Shown: positions 1 to 9,442, counted from the first letter of the stretch. The stretch: DNA of 41,770 nucleotides from an uncultured Oscillospiraceae bacterium (GCA_934569225.1 CAKTKC010000026.1:1-41770); one strand, 5' to 3'. The notes: a model not told the origin generated them from the letters alone. Program-made: numbers and translations.

Positions 1-2453
1 GGCTTTTTGCCGGTCTGCTGGGCTTTTTTCTCGATCTCGTCCAGCACCTGCTGGCTGTATTCCGCCGTGTAGTTGTCCTTAACATACCCGGCCACAGCCT
101 CGACCTCGGTGTCGGTGACAAAGCAGCCCTGCACCCGGAGCGGCTTGCCGCAGCCAATGGGGGCATACAGCATATCGCCCTTACCCACCAGCTTTTCCGC
201 GCCCATGGTGTCCAGAATGATACGGGATTCCATGGCGGAGGCCACGGAGAACGCGATTCGGGACGGGATATTCGCCTTCATCAGGCCGGTGATAACGTTG
301 GCGGAAGGTCGCTGGGTGGCGATGATCAGGTGCATACCGGCGGCACGACCCATCTGTGCAATGCGGCAGATGGAGTCCTCCACCTCCTTGGCGGCGACCA
401 TCATCAGATCCGCCAGCTCGTCGATGATAATGACCACCTGGGGCAGCTTCTGGCCGTCCTCCTCGGAGGTCACAATGCTGTTGTAGGATTCCAGATCCCG
501 AACGCCCATGTCGGACATCATCCTGTAGCGGCGAAGCATTTCCGTCACCGCCCATTGCAGACTGCCCGCGGCCTTCTTGGGGTCCGTGACCACGGGAATC
601 AGCAGATGGGGAATGCCGTTGTAAATCCCCAGCTCCACCATCTTTGGGTCGACCATGATAAGCTTCACATCGTCGGGGCCTGCCTTGTACAGCAGGCTAA
701 TGATGATGGAGTTCATGCACACGGATTTACCGGAACCGGTGGTACCGGCGATCAGCAGGTGGGGCATTCTGGCAATGTTACCCACGATGCAGCTTCCGTC
801 AATACTCTTGCCCAGGGCGACGGAGGTCTTGGACTTCGCCTTGGCAAATTCGGGAGAATCAATGACCTCCCGCAGGGAGACCGTCGTGACCGCCCGGTTC
901 GGCACCTCAATGCCCACCACGGAAATCTTTCCGGGAACGGCGGCGATCCGAACACCGGACGCGCCCAGGCTCAGGGCGATATCATCGGCACAGCCGGTGA
1001 TTTTATTCAGCCGGACGCCCTTGTCCAGCTCCACCTCGTATCGGGTGACGCTGGGGCCTCGGGTAACGTTGATGATATGAGCGTCGATATTGAAGCTGGC
1101 GAGGGTCTCGTTGAGGCGGCGGGAATTTTCCCGCATTTCCTCCGTGCCGTCCGTCCCGGCACGTACCGGGCGTTTCAGCAAATCCAGTGGCGGGAAGCAG
1201 TAATCCGGCTGCTGCACCGCCTGGGTCTGGGCGATCTCCGCGGCGACCTGCCGGGCGGATTGGGCGGCGTCCTTGGTGGTGACCTTCCCGGACTTTGCCT
1301 CCGGAGCGGGTTTTACCTTGCCCTCATCCAGCTTTGGCGCGGGCGGGATAGGCGCGTCCGGCACAAATTCCGGCATTTTGTTGGGCAGCTTTTCCCCGAT
1401 ATCCTCCCCTTCCACCCGGACGGGCTTCGCCGCGGCAGGATGCGCCGGGAGCGGTTCGGGAATCGGCGGCGTTTCGTCCTTCACGTATCCGGCCGTACCG
1501 GGCAGGGGCGCGCTGATGTCTCCGTCGATACGCTCCATGAATGCCGCGCCCTTTCCGGGAATCTGCTTGACTTCATCCTGCGGCGTGGAAACGCGGGGAT
1601 TTTCCTGCTTTGGAGCGGAACGGGGCTGCTTTTCCGGGGGAAGCTGCGGGGGCGTCTCCGGCGGGGTTTCCTCCGGGGCGTTCTCCCTCGCCCGCTGCTG
1701 TTCCCGGCGCTGACGCTTGCGGGCAATCTGCTTGTTCGCAATGTTGTTGACTACAACGGACGCGGGGTCTATGTAGTCCTCGTCGTCTTCCTCCACATAA
1801 TCGTCCTTGGGACGGTTGGCAATGGCTCTGATAATGCTGGGAATGGTGATATTCATTGCCCCCAGCAGCGTCAGAACCGCGAAAAACACGCAGAACACAA
1901 AGGCCAGCGTATTGCCGCAGAGCCAGCGCAGCAGCATGGCCGCGCCGCCGCAGAGAACGCCGCCGGTGCTTCCCGCTGCGCCGCCAGTATACAGGTCGGC
2001 GATCAGGGCAAAGCCCTTGGACATCTCCTGCTCCCGCATGGCAAGGTGGTAAATGCACCCGCACAGGAACACGAAAATCAGTGTGCAGGCGCTGCGCATG
2101 GTCGGTGCGTTTTTCCGGCCAAAGGTGTGGATGACGAACAGGTATAACAGTCCCGGAATGGCGAAATAAAATCCGGCCTGCCCCACCAGTCCCAGCACCA
2201 CAGACTGGATGATTTTCAGCAGAGCGCCATCCGGATTCACGCTGATGACGACAAACAACGCAAACAGCAGAATGCTGACCGCCGCAATGAGAAAATGCGG
2301 CGGAACGGCAGGTTCATATTCCGTTTTGTACTTGGTATTTTTGGCAGGCGTACTCTTTTTCCCGGAAGATTTGGAAGCGGAACCGGATGCCGTTTTCTTC
2401 TTTGCGCCCGAAACCGCCTGCTCGGCCCGACTGGCCGTTTTCTTCTCAGCCAT
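1..2453 (-). CDS. ftsK: DNA translocase FtsK/SpoIIIE (3' end outside window)
   Basis: Membrane-anchored ATPase that pumps chromosomal DNA through the division septum. The ATG at 2453 is preceded by TAAGGAGG. About 817 residues are present. A Lys/Ser/Ala-rich N-terminus is followed by four hydrophobic segments (about residues 53-205), then a long low-complexity Pro/Glu/Arg linker. The RecA-like motor has Walker A GTTGSGKS near residue 570 and a Walker B stretch VVIIIDELADL near residue 673. The C-terminal DNA-reading gamma domain should lie just beyond position 1. It starts 10 bp after the UppP-like gene, so the two are probably co-transcribed. Identification is secure; whether this copy acts in division (FtsK) or sporulation (SpoIIIE) cannot be told here. 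Confidence 0.96.
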   Translation of the reverse strand, partial: MAEKKTASRAEQAVSGAKKKTASGSASKSSGKKSTPAKNTKYKTEYEPAVPPHFLIAAVSILLFALFVVISVNPDGALLKIIQSVVLGLVGQAGFYFAIPGLLYLFVIHTFGRKNAPTMRSACTLIFVFLCGCIYHLAMREQEMSKGFALIADLYTGGAAGSTGGVLCGGAAMLLRWLCGNTLAFVFCVFFAVLTLLGAMNITIPSIIRAIANRPKDDYVEEDDEDYIDPASVVVNNIANKQIARKRQRREQQRARENAPEETPPETPPQLPPEKQPRSAPKQENPRVSTPQDEVKQIPGKGAAFMERIDGDISAPLPGTAGYVKDETPPIPEPLPAHPAAAKPVRVEGEDIGEKLPNKMPEFVPDAPIPPAPKLDEGKVKPAPEAKSGKVTTKDAAQSARQVAAEIAQTQAVQQPDYCFPPLDLLKRPVRAGTDGTEEMRENSRRLNETLASFNIDAHIINVTRGPSVTRYEVELDKGVRLNKITGCADDIALSLGASGVRIAAVPGKISVVGIEVPNRAVTTVSLREVIDSPEFAKAKSKTSVALGKSIDGSCIVGNIARMPHLLIAGTTGSGKSVCMNSIIISLLYKAGPDDVKLIMVDPKMVELGIYNGIPHLLIPVVTDPKKAAGSLQWAVTEMLRRYRMMSDMGVRDLESYNSIVTSEEDGQKLPQVVIIIDELADLMMVAAKEVEDSICRIAQMGRAAGMHLIIATQRPSANVITGLMKANIPSRIAFSVASAMESRIILDTMGAEKLVGKGDMLYAPIGCGKPLRVQGCFVTDTEVEAVAGYVKDNYTAEYSQQVLDEIEKKAQQTGKK

Positions 2454-2463
2454 AATTTCCTCC

Positions 2464-3300
2464 TTATGCCATCAGATTCAGAATAAAGGTGAACAGCGCC
2501 ACGCCCCAGCAGTAGATTGCCGGGAATGTATAGCCATTATTGGCGGCAAGCAGGCGCATAAGCTTCACGCCCAGCAGCGCAGCGCCGAAGGCCACGGCAG
2601 CGGTCATCAGATAACGGATGAGAATCAGGAACGACAGCGTCCCAGCCCCCACCGATACCAGCGCCAGCACATCCAGCACGATCAGGCCGACCTGGATAAA
2701 CATATTCATCAGCAGCGCCATGTTCAGGCCGTAGCTCCGCTCCACGCCGCAGATGCTGGCAACGGACAGCGCGGAACCCACGGCGGAAATGCCCGGCAGA
2801 ATCCCCAGTGCGCCGCCCAGACCCACGAGAAGTCCCTCGACCCTGGAAAGCGTCCGGCTGTCCCGGTTGCTGGTGGGGAAAAACTGGGGTATGTACAGGA
2901 TAACGCCGTTCAGGAACAGCAGCACGGCGATCCAGATCAGCTTCTCTTTCAGCGGCTCTGCGTACCGGTTCAGGAAAAATCCCAGGATCACAGGAATCAG
3001 CATCGTCCGGAGCAGACTGAAGTCCATCAGGCTGCGGGTATCCAGCGGACGACGGCGGCGGCGTTTGGGCACCCGCGCCAGACGTCGCGCCCGATGAATG
3101 CGGACGATCTGCTTGCGGCAGCTGAAATACATCGCGCCGAACACGCCAAGATGCGCGAACAGCTTCATCAGTTCCGTGCTGCTCTGAATGCCGAAGCATT
3201 TCAGCATCAGAATGCGATGGGCTTCGGCGGAAACGGGCAGAATATCCGCAAGCCCGGAAAACAGACCGTATAAGAAACTCTCAAGCCAGTTTAAGTCCAA
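2464..3300 (-). CDS. UppP/BacA-like membrane protein with altered active site
   Basis: 278-residue polytopic membrane protein resembling undecaprenyl-diphosphatase UppP, the enzyme that recycles the lipid carrier of wall synthesis. The N-terminal motif region has LPVSAEAH (residues 21-28) where UppP has LPVSSxGH, and residues 169-175 read PGISAVG where UppP has PGISRSG. Aligned to E. coli BacA, Glu17 is Ser15, Glu21 is Asp19, Ser27 is Ala25 and Arg174 is Ala173, while His30 is kept (His28). An Arg-rich cytosolic stretch (about 67-84) is unusual. The start is TTG at 3300 with AGGAGGGG six bases upstream. Probably not an active phosphatase; a structural or binding role is inference. It precedes ftsK in the same transcript. 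Confidence 0.8.
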   Translation of the reverse strand: MDLNWLESFLYGLFSGLADILPVSAEAHRILMLKCFGIQSSTELMKLFAHLGVFGAMYFSCRKQIVRIHRARRLARVPKRRRRRPLDTRSLMDFSLLRTMLIPVILGFFLNRYAEPLKEKLIWIAVLLFLNGVILYIPQFFPTSNRDSRTLSRVEGLLVGLGGALGILPGISAVGSALSVASICGVERSYGLNMALLMNMFIQVGLIVLDVLALVSVGAGTLSFLILIRYLMTAAVAFGAALLGVKLMRLLAANNGYTFPAIYCWGVALFTFILNLMA

Positions 3301-3333
3301 GTCTGCCCCTCCTACAACAAAGTTTTTCAGTTT

Positions 3334-3362
3334 ATTATAGCATAAGTCGGAGAGAATTTCCA
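3334..3362 (-). promoter_or_regulatory. Sigma-A-type promoter for uppP-like/ftsK
   Basis: Perfect -10 TATAAT (3334-3339) and a weaker -35 TGGAAA (3357-3362) separated by 17 bp, about 30 bp upstream of the TTG start of the UppP-like gene. Confidence 0.65.
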
Positions 3363-3376
3363 GTCTTATTTTTTAC

Positions 3377-3414
3377 CCCCGCGGACGTTGCCAAAATCGA
3401 CCGCGTCCGCGGGG
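3377..3414. other. GC-rich stem-loop downstream of tepA
   Basis: An 11-bp perfect inverted repeat CCCCGCGGACG (3377-3387) and CGTCCGCGGGG (3404-3414) lies right after the tepA stop codon. On the minus strand it is followed by an A-rich tract rather than a T-run, so it is not a canonical intrinsic terminator, though it may protect the 3' end or act with a factor. Confidence 0.5.
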
Positions 3415-3420
3415 CAGAAG

Positions 3421-4104
3421 CTACTTTTTCTGTTTCTCGATCATTCTGTGGAGCGTGGACAGAGCGTCACTCAGCCCGCCCAGCTTGTCAATCAGGCCGG
3501 AAGCCACCGCCTCCTTGCCGTAGAGAATCGTTCCCACATCCGTGGCGATCTCCCCTGTCGCCATCATATAATGCTCGAAGTCCTCCCGGCTGATGCGGGA
3601 GTTCGCGGTGACGAAATCCGCGATCTGCTCCTGGATCCGCTGGAAATACCGGAAGGTCTGGGGTGCGCCCACAACCAGCCCCGTCATCCGCACGGGATGC
3701 ACCGTCATGCTGGCCGTGGGGGTAATAAAGCTCTTTTTCGTGCATACTGCCAGTGGAATGCCGATGGAATGTCCGCCGCCCAGCACCAGAGACACCGTGG
3801 GCTTTTTCATCCCCGCGATCATCTCCGCAATGGCAAGTCCCGCCTCGATGTCGCCGCCCACTGTGTTCAGAAGCAGAAGCAGGCCGTCCACATCGTCGCT
3901 TTCCTCGATTCCGGCCAACAGCGGCAGGACGTGCTCATATTTTGTGGTCTTCACCGTTTCCGGGGCAATCATGTGCCCCTCCACCTGGCCGATGATGGTG
4001 AGGGTGTAGATGTTTCCCTTGCTGGATTTTGTGATGTCCGAGCCAAGCTCCACAATCTGCTCCCGCTCCTGTTTTTTCATTTCCGCGTCTTTGTTTTCGC
4101 TCAT
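3421..4104 (-). CDS. tepA: ClpP-family translocation-enhancing protease TepA
   Basis: 227-residue member of the ClpP/crotonase superfamily. The nucleophile is in GGGHSIG (Ser113) and the general base in TVHPV (His136), with the ClpP-like LNTVGGDIEAG oxyanion/substrate strand around residues 79-89. B. subtilis TepA (YmfB) is encoded next to spoIIIE and was linked to protein translocation; the same neighbourhood with ftsK is seen here. The N-terminus is charged, with no signal peptide, so it is probably cytosolic. The ATG start at 4104 has an AGGAGG-type SD. It is separated from the UppP-like gene by 120 bp containing a stem-loop and a promoter, so it is likely a separate transcription unit. 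Confidence 0.9.
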   Translation of the reverse strand: MSENKDAEMKKQEREQIVELGSDITKSSKGNIYTLTIIGQVEGHMIAPETVKTTKYEHVLPLLAGIEESDDVDGLLLLLNTVGGDIEAGLAIAEMIAGMKKPTVSLVLGGGHSIGIPLAVCTKKSFITPTASMTVHPVRMTGLVVGAPQTFRYFQRIQEQIADFVTANSRISREDFEHYMMATGEIATDVGTILYGKEAVASGLIDKLGGLSDALSTLHRMIEKQKK

Positions 4105-4152
4105 AACCTAACCTCCTCCCCCATAGGATAACCGGTTTTTCGCAATTCACAC

Positions 4153-4181
4153 TTGAAAGCGGCGCTCTTTTGTCGTATAAT
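4153..4181 (+). promoter_or_regulatory. Sigma-A promoter for ybaK-type gene
   Basis: TTGAAA (4153-4158), 17-bp spacer, TATAAT (4176-4181). It places the transcript start near 4188 and so rules out the upstream in-frame TTG at 4153 and ATG at 4180 as translation starts. Confidence 0.85.
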
Positions 4182-4197
4182 GAGAAGTGGTGATGAT

Positions 4198-4671
4198 ATG
4201 GCTACAAAAACAAATGCAGTCCGTCTGGTTCAGCAGGCGGGAATTCCCTGTCGTGAAGCGTTTTATGAATTCGACGAACAGGATCTAAGCGGCGGCCATG
4301 CCGCACAGGCCATCGGAATGCCGGAGGAACAGGTTTTCAAGACGCTGGTCGCCCGGGGCGAAAAGACGGGCATCAACGTGTTCTGCATTCCCGTCTGCTG
4401 CGAGCTGGATCTGAAAAAGGCCGCCAAGGCTGCCGGGGACAAGAACATGGAGCTGGTGGCCGTCAAGGAGCTGCTCGGCCTGACCGGCTATATCCGCGGC
4501 GGATGCAGTCCCGTGGGGATGAAGAAGCATTATCCCACCTTTATTGACGAAACCTGCACGCTGTGGGATGAAATTGCCGTCTCCGCCGGCGCCAGGGGAC
4601 ATCAGATGATCGTTCCGCCCCAGCCCCTCGCGGAGCTGGTAGGCGCCAAATTAACAGATATTATTGTATAG
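4198..4671 (+). CDS. ybaK: Cys-tRNA(Pro)/Cys-tRNA(Cys) deacylase, YbaK/EbsC family
   Basis: 157-residue YbaK-type trans-editing deacylase that hydrolyses mischarged aminoacyl-tRNA, classically Cys-tRNA(Pro). Family hallmarks are the VFKTLVA segment with the conserved Lys, the central LTGYIRGGCSPVG motif and the terminal LGAKLTDI-like helix. I chose the ATG at 4198 because in-frame starts further upstream fall inside the promoter; that leaves a very short leader of about 10 nt with only a weak SD-like AGAAGTGG. The following TSCPD gene starts 13 bp after the stop, so the pair is likely co-transcribed. Cytosolic; full family length. Confidence 0.92.
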   Translation: MATKTNAVRLVQQAGIPCREAFYEFDEQDLSGGHAAQAIGMPEEQVFKTLVARGEKTGINVFCIPVCCELDLKKAAKAAGDKNMELVAVKELLGLTGYIRGGCSPVGMKKHYPTFIDETCTLWDEIAVSAGARGHQMIVPPQPLAELVGAKLTDIIV

Positions 4672-4684
4672 AAAGGAAATCCAT

Positions 4685-4933
4685 ATGTACGAATATAAGA
4701 CAAAAGGCACCTGTTCTCAGAAGATTTTCTTCGACATTGAGGACAACAAGGTCAAAAATGTTCAGTTTGTAGGCGGCTGCAACGGCAACCTGAAGGGCAT
4801 CGGCAAGCTGGTGGAAGGGATGGATGTTGACGACGTCATCGCCCGGGTTGAGGGCGTCAAGTGCGGCATGAAGTCCACCTCCTGCCCCGATCAGCTGGCA
4901 CAGGCACTGAGGGCCGCCAAAGCAGAACAATAA
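4685..4933 (+). CDS. TSCPD domain small protein (TIGR03905-like)
   Basis: 82-residue cytosolic protein ending in the literal motif STSCPDQLAQAL. Four cysteines are present: one near the N-terminus (GTCSQ), one in GGCNGNL, one in VKCGMK and one in TSCPD. This Cys-rich module also occurs as the C-terminal zinc-type domain of class II ribonucleotide reductases; the free-standing form has no established function that I know of. The start is the ATG at 4685, with an AAAGGA SD overlapping the 3' end of ybaK. A strong terminator follows immediately. Metal binding is inference from the cysteine pattern. Confidence 0.88.
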   Translation: MYEYKTKGTCSQKIFFDIEDNKVKNVQFVGGCNGNLKGIGKLVEGMDVDDVIARVEGVKCGMKSTSCPDQLAQALRAAKAEQ

Positions 4934-4940
4934 TCGCGAA

Positions 4941-4976
4941 ACGGCACGGGCTGAAAACCAGTCCGTGTCGTTTTTT
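4941..4976 (+). terminator. Intrinsic terminator after TSCPD gene
   Basis: Stem 4941-4953 paired with 4959-4971 (one G-T wobble), loop AAAAC, followed by a run of six T. Confidence 0.9.
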
Positions 4977-5000
4977 GCACATAATCAAAACATAATTCCA

Positions 5001-5029
5001 TTGAATCGACGAAAAATCCGTGTTATAAT
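5001..5029 (+). promoter_or_regulatory. Sigma-A promoter for MATE gene
   Basis: TTGAAT (5001-5006), 17-bp spacer and TATAAT (5024-5029), 30 bp upstream of the MATE start. Confidence 0.85.
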
Positions 5030-5058
5030 GTAGAAAAAAGCAGAAAGAAGGATATCTC

Positions 5059-6399
5059 TTGACCAATTCGGAGGCACATTACCGAAAAATGACGGAAACG
5101 CCGGTTTCCCGGCTGATTCTGAATCTCGGCATCCCCACCACCATTTCCATGCTCATCACCAGCATCTACAACATGGCGGATACTTACTTTGTCGGCACTC
5201 TGGGCGAAAGCGCTCAGGCCGCGACGGGCATTCTCTTTACTGTTCAGGCCATTGTGCAAGGTCTGGCCTTCATGCTCGGCCACGGCGCGGGCACCCATGT
5301 GTCCCGGTCGCTGGCGGACAGAGACACCGACAAAGCCACCATGTACGTTTCCACTTCCTTTTTCACCGGCATGGGGCTGGGACTGGTGATCAGCGTGTTT
5401 GGCCTTGCGTTTCTCAGGCCGCTGGTGCATTTTCTCGGCAGTACCGACACCATCGCCCCCTATGCCATGGACTACGGCTTCTGGGTATTCCTGGCCGCGC
5501 CGATGATCATCTGCTCCCTGATCCTTAACAACTGTCTGCGCTACGAGGGAAAAGCCTTTTACGCCATGTTCGGCCTGACCGCCGGCGGTCTTCTGAACAT
5601 TCTGGGGGACTACATTCTCGTCGCAAAGCTGGGCATGGGCGTCTATGGCGCGGGACTTGCCACTGCCGCGTCTCAGATGGTCAGCTTCACGATCCTGCTG
5701 ATTATGTACCTGAAAATGGCGCAGAGCACCATCCGCTTCCGCGCCGTCAGCCGGGAATTCAAGACCTATCTTTCTATCTGCCGGGTGGGTCTGCCCTCTC
5801 TGATCCGGCAGGGATTGACCTCCGTGACCATGGGGCTGCTGAACAACATGACAAAGCCCTTCGGCGATGCGGCCATCGCCGCCATGAGCGTGGTCAACCG
5901 GTATTCCAACTTCCTGATCTGCGTCGGCCTGGGCATCGGGCAGGGCTTCCAGCCGGTGGCATCCTTCAATTATCAGGCCAGAAAATACGACCGGGTGAAA
6001 AAAGGTCTGGTGTTCACCATGTGCTTCGGGCTGATCTTCATCGGCAGCTTTTCCGTTATCAGCATGATTTGTGCTGAGGGTATCATCGGAATTTTCCAGA
6101 AAAGCGAGGCGGTCATTGCCATCGGCTCCACCGCGCTGCGATATACGGCGATTGGGATGCTGTTTGTCCCCTTCTCCGTACCGGTGAATATGCTTTATCA
6201 GAGCATCCAGCAGCCCACCATTTCCTCTGTTCTGTCCCTCATTCGTTCCGGTGCGGTCACAATTCCCATGCTTTTGACCTGTGTCCCTCTGCTGGGGCTG
6301 ATCGGAATCCAGATTGCCCAGCCCACGGCGGACGTACTGGCCGGGATCATCAGCATTCCGTTCATTATCCGCTTTCTCCGAACAACACCCGAAGATTAA
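5059..6399 (+). CDS. MATE family efflux transporter
   Basis: 446-residue multidrug and toxin extrusion-type exporter with about 12 hydrophobic segments and the two-fold MatE repeat. The N-terminal block PVSRLILNLGIPTTISMLITSIYN-type sequence and the GESAQAATG segment after TM1 are typical. Substrate cannot be read from sequence. The start is taken as TTG at 5059, which has AGAAGGAT about 8 bases upstream; an in-frame ATG at 5089 lies 14 bases after a GGAGG and is a less well spaced alternative. It is a single-gene unit with its own promoter and a shared convergent terminator with engB. Confidence 0.93.
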   Translation: MTNSEAHYRKMTETPVSRLILNLGIPTTISMLITSIYNMADTYFVGTLGESAQAATGILFTVQAIVQGLAFMLGHGAGTHVSRSLADRDTDKATMYVSTSFFTGMGLGLVISVFGLAFLRPLVHFLGSTDTIAPYAMDYGFWVFLAAPMIICSLILNNCLRYEGKAFYAMFGLTAGGLLNILGDYILVAKLGMGVYGAGLATAASQMVSFTILLIMYLKMAQSTIRFRAVSREFKTYLSICRVGLPSLIRQGLTSVTMGLLNNMTKPFGDAAIAAMSVVNRYSNFLICVGLGIGQGFQPVASFNYQARKYDRVKKGLVFTMCFGLIFIGSFSVISMICAEGIIGIFQKSEAVIAIGSTALRYTAIGMLFVPFSVPVNMLYQSIQQPTISSVLSLIRSGAVTIPMLLTCVPLLGLIGIQIAQPTADVLAGIISIPFIIRFLRTTPED

Positions 6400-6405
6400 A
6401 CGAAG

Positions 6406-6443
6406 CGCAGGAGCGTCCATGATCGGTCGCTCCTGCGTTCTTT
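6406..6443 (+). terminator. Bidirectional terminator between MATE and engB
   Basis: A 10-bp perfect stem CGCAGGAGCG (6406-6415) / CGCTCCTGCG (6428-6437) followed on the plus strand by TTCTTTATTTC. It sits between convergent genes and may serve both. Confidence 0.8.
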
Positions 6444-7026
6444 ATTTCTTTACGGCGGCAAGAATGTACTTCACCAGCTCGTCCCGGCCGTTCCCCTTCT
6501 CTGCGGAGAACGGGATCACCGGGCAATTCTCCGGAAGCTCCAAATCCTCCCGGATGACCTTCAGGTTCGGTTCCAGCTCGCTTTTTTTCAGCTTGTCCAT
6601 CTTGTTGGCAACGACCACAAACGGGCACCCAGAATCCAGAAACCACCGCGCCATGGTGATATCGTTGTTGGTGGGCGGATGGCGGTAGTCCACGATCAGC
6701 ACACCCAAATCGATGCGGTTTGCCGCGAAATAGTCCTCCATCAGCCGCCCCCAGCGCTCTTTCTCGCTGGCGGAAACCTTCGCAAAGCCGTATCCCGGCA
6801 GGTCAACCAGATAGCAGGCGCCGTCCAGGGTGAAGTAATTCACATGGACGGTTTTTCCCGGCTTATCCCCCACCCGGGCAAAGTTTTTCCGCTGCAAAAG
6901 GCGGTTGATGACCGAGGATTTCCCCACATTGGACTTCCCGGCAAAGGCAATTTCCGGGAGGCGTTTTGCTGGAAAATTCTCCTTGGAAGCGGCGGAAATC
7001 AGAAATTCCACATTCTGAAAGTTCAC
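6442..7026 (-). CDS. engB: Ribosome biogenesis GTPase EngB/YsxC
   Basis: 194-residue essential GTPase needed for 50S subunit assembly. All G motifs are visible: G1 GKSNVGKSS (30-38), the KPGKT switch I region (55-59), G3 DLPGYG (75-80), G4 NKMD (141-144) and G5 SAEKG. The start is GTG at 7026 with GGAGGG six bases upstream; that SD overlaps the sequence just after the lon stop, 13 bp away, so engB is the last gene of the lon transcript. The lon-engB order is the same as in B. subtilis (lonA-ysxC). Confidence 0.96.
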   Translation of the reverse strand: MNFQNVEFLISAASKENFPAKRLPEIAFAGKSNVGKSSVINRLLQRKNFARVGDKPGKTVHVNYFTLDGACYLVDLPGYGFAKVSASEKERWGRLMEDYFAANRIDLGVLIVDYRHPPTNNDITMARWFLDSGCPFVVVANKMDKLKKSELEPNLKVIREDLELPENCPVIPFSAEKGNGRDELVKYILAAVKK

Positions 7027-7039
7027 AGCATTCCCTCCG

Positions 7040-9442
7040 TTACTGGCGCAGGCCGGGCTTTTGCACTCTGGTGCGCACGTCCCCGGGAAGCTCTGTCAGA
7101 ATGGCGGGGCTGACCTCCGCAGGCCGGTTCAGCGCGGCGGAAAGCACGGTGTCCATGGTCTGGGCGCTGATGAAATTCAGCTGACGGCGGACGGTCTGGT
7201 CAATTTCCTCCAGATCCCGCTCGTTGTCCTTGGGAATGATGACGGTGCGCACGCCGTGGCGCAGCGCCGCCATGGTCTTCTCCCGCAGACCGCCGATGCG
7301 CATGACCCGTCCGCGCAGGGAAATTTCACCGGTCATGGCGATATCCCGCCGCACGCTGACCCCCGTCAGGGCGGAGACAATGGCCGTGCAGACGGTAACG
7401 CCCGCCGAGGGGCCGTCCTTGGGAACTGCGCCCTCCGGGAAATGGACGTGAATGTCCTTCGTCTTGTAGAAGTCCGGGGCGACGCCCAGCTTCTGGGCAT
7501 TGGCGCGGATATAGCTCAGCGCCGCGTGGGCGGATTCCTTCATCACATCGCCGAGATTTCCGGTCAGCTCCAGCTTGCCGGAGCCGTCCATGACGTTGAC
7601 TTCCACTTCCAGCGTTTCGCCGCCGACGCTCGTCCAGGCAAGTCCCGTGACCAGCCCCACCTGATCGGTGCAGGGCAGCCGGTCGGGCAAAAATTTGCGA
7701 ACACCCAGATAGTTTTCCAGATTGCTGCCTGCAACGATGATCTTCTTCGGTGTTTCCTGGGAAAGGATCTCCATGTCCGTCTTCCGGCAGATCTCGCCGA
7801 AGCAGCGTTCCAGATTCCGCACGCCGGATTCCCGTGTGTAGCAGGAAATCGTCTCCCGGATGGCGTCGTCCGTGATGCGGAGCTGCGCCTTTTTCAGGCC
7901 GTGCTTTTTCAGTTGCTTGGAAATCAGGTGGTTCTTTGCGATCATGAACTTTTCCTCGTCGGTGTAGGAGCCGAGTTCGATAATCTCCATACGGTCAAGC
8001 AATGGCCGGGGCACGGTGTCCAGGGTGTTCGCCGTGGTAATAAACAGCACGTCGGACAGGTCAAAGGGGATTTCCAGATAATGGTCACGGTAGTCGTGGT
8101 TCTGCTCCGCGTCCAGCACTTCCAGAAGGGCGGCGCTGGGGTCGCCGCGGTAGTCGGAACCCAATTTATCGATCTCGTCCAGCAGCAGCACAGGATTGCA
8201 GCTGCCCGCCTGGGTCATTGCGGTCATGATCCGGCCGGGCATAGCGCCGACGTAGGTCTTCCGGTGTCCCCGGATGTCCGCCTCGTCGTGAATGCCGCCC
8301 AGGGAAATCCTTGCCATTTTCCGGTTCAGGCTCCGGGCGATGGAATAGGAAATGGAGGTCTTCCCCACGCCGGGAGGGCCTACCATGCACAGAATCTGGG
8401 GCGGCATCTGGGGCGCCATTTCCCGGACGGCGATGGTTTCTAAGATTCGCTCCTTCACCTTTTCCAGTCCAAAATGGTCATGCTCCAGAATCTTCCGGGC
8501 AGCGGCCACGTCCACCCGCTCCTTGGTCTTGACGTTCCAGGGCAGCTCCAGCACGGTGTCCAGATAATTCCGCAGCACCGCTCCCTCAGAAGAACCGAAG
8601 GGCTGCTTTTTCAGCCGCTCCACGTCCTTCAGGAGCTTTTTCTCCGTCTCCTCTTCCAGATGGAGATTCCGGATGCTCTGGGCATAGGTGTCAGATTCGT
8701 CCTCGTCGTCCTCTTCCCCCAGCTCCTCCCGGATGGCCTTTATTTGCTCGCGGAGGAAATAGTCCTTCTGGTTCTGGTCGATGGCAGCGCGGGTCTTCTC
8801 CTGAATGTCCCCTTCCAGCCGGAGCATCTCCACCTCCCGGCGCAGAAGCTGAACGGCAGTTTCCAGGCGGCGGATGCTGTTCAGCTGGCAGAGCATTTTT
8901 GCCTTGTCCGGGAAATCAATGCCGGAGTTCTGGGCAATGGAGTCGGCAATGAAGCCGCTGCTCTCGCTGGCAAGCATCCGCAGCTGGACAGTCTGGGCGG
9001 GATGCTCGCACAGCTCCAGATATACGCCGTACAGGGAATTGGCCTCCCGGCGCAGAGCGCGGGCGCGAATGGTGTCCGCCGGCTCTTCCGCGCTCACCGA
9101 TTCCACAATGCCAGAAAGATACGGCTCGCTCTGGGAAAGCTCGGTGATCTCGCCCCGGCAGATGCCGGTGACCAGGATCCGCAGATTCTCTCCCTGGGTT
9201 TTCAGCACCTGCTTGACTTTGGCGATACAGCCGACGCCATACAGGTCTTTCAGCGTCGGGTCGTCCACCAGCAAATCCTTCTGGGGAATCAGCAGCAAAT
9301 TCTGGTCGCCCTGCATGGCCGCTTCCAGCGCCTTGATGGACTTGCTGCGGCCGACTTCAAAATGAACGGTCTGTTCGGGGAAAACGCACAGCCCCCGCAA
9401 AGCAAGGATGGGCATTTTCGCCGCAAAAATGGTTTCAGTCAA
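7040..9442 (-). CDS. lon: ATP-dependent protease La (Lon)
   Basis: 800-residue cytosolic AAA+ serine protease degrading misfolded and regulatory proteins. It has an N-terminal substrate-binding LON domain (about 9-205), a coiled-coil region rich in Glu/Asp, a AAA+ module with Walker A GPPGVGKT near residue 356 and Walker [11 protein letters not shown], and a C-terminal protease domain with the Ser-Lys dyad in DGPSAG (about Ser678) and GGLREK (about Lys721). The start is TTG at 9442, where GGAGGG lies 8 bases upstream and homology begins; the open frame extends to 9553 but runs through the terminator hairpin. It lies downstream of clpX and upstream of engB. Only 61 bp separate it from clpX and they contain a terminator, so expression may depend on read-through. 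Confidence 0.96.
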   Translation of the reverse strand: MTETIFAAKMPILALRGLCVFPEQTVHFEVGRSKSIKALEAAMQGDQNLLLIPQKDLLVDDPTLKDLYGVGCIAKVKQVLKTQGENLRILVTGICRGEITELSQSEPYLSGIVESVSAEEPADTIRARALRREANSLYGVYLELCEHPAQTVQLRMLASESSGFIADSIAQNSGIDFPDKAKMLCQLNSIRRLETAVQLLRREVEMLRLEGDIQEKTRAAIDQNQKDYFLREQIKAIREELGEEDDEDESDTYAQSIRNLHLEEETEKKLLKDVERLKKQPFGSSEGAVLRNYLDTVLELPWNVKTKERVDVAAARKILEHDHFGLEKVKERILETIAVREMAPQMPPQILCMVGPPGVGKTSISYSIARSLNRKMARISLGGIHDEADIRGHRKTYVGAMPGRIMTAMTQAGSCNPVLLLDEIDKLGSDYRGDPSAALLEVLDAEQNHDYRDHYLEIPFDLSDVLFITTANTLDTVPRPLLDRMEIIELGSYTDEEKFMIAKNHLISKQLKKHGLKKAQLRITDDAIRETISCYTRESGVRNLERCFGEICRKTDMEILSQETPKKIIVAGSNLENYLGVRKFLPDRLPCTDQVGLVTGLAWTSVGGETLEVEVNVMDGSGKLELTGNLGDVMKESAHAALSYIRANAQKLGVAPDFYKTKDIHVHFPEGAVPKDGPSAGVTVCTAIVSALTGVSVRRDIAMTGEISLRGRVMRIGGLREKTMAALRHGVRTVIIPKDNERDLEEIDQTVRRQLNFISAQTMDTVLSAALNRPAEVSPAILTELPGDVRTRVQKPGLRQ

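Noticed and set aside
330..2147. Long plus-strand reading frame opposite ftsK
   Set aside because: His/Gly/Arg-rich shadow of a GC-rich gene, no SD, no recognisable domain.
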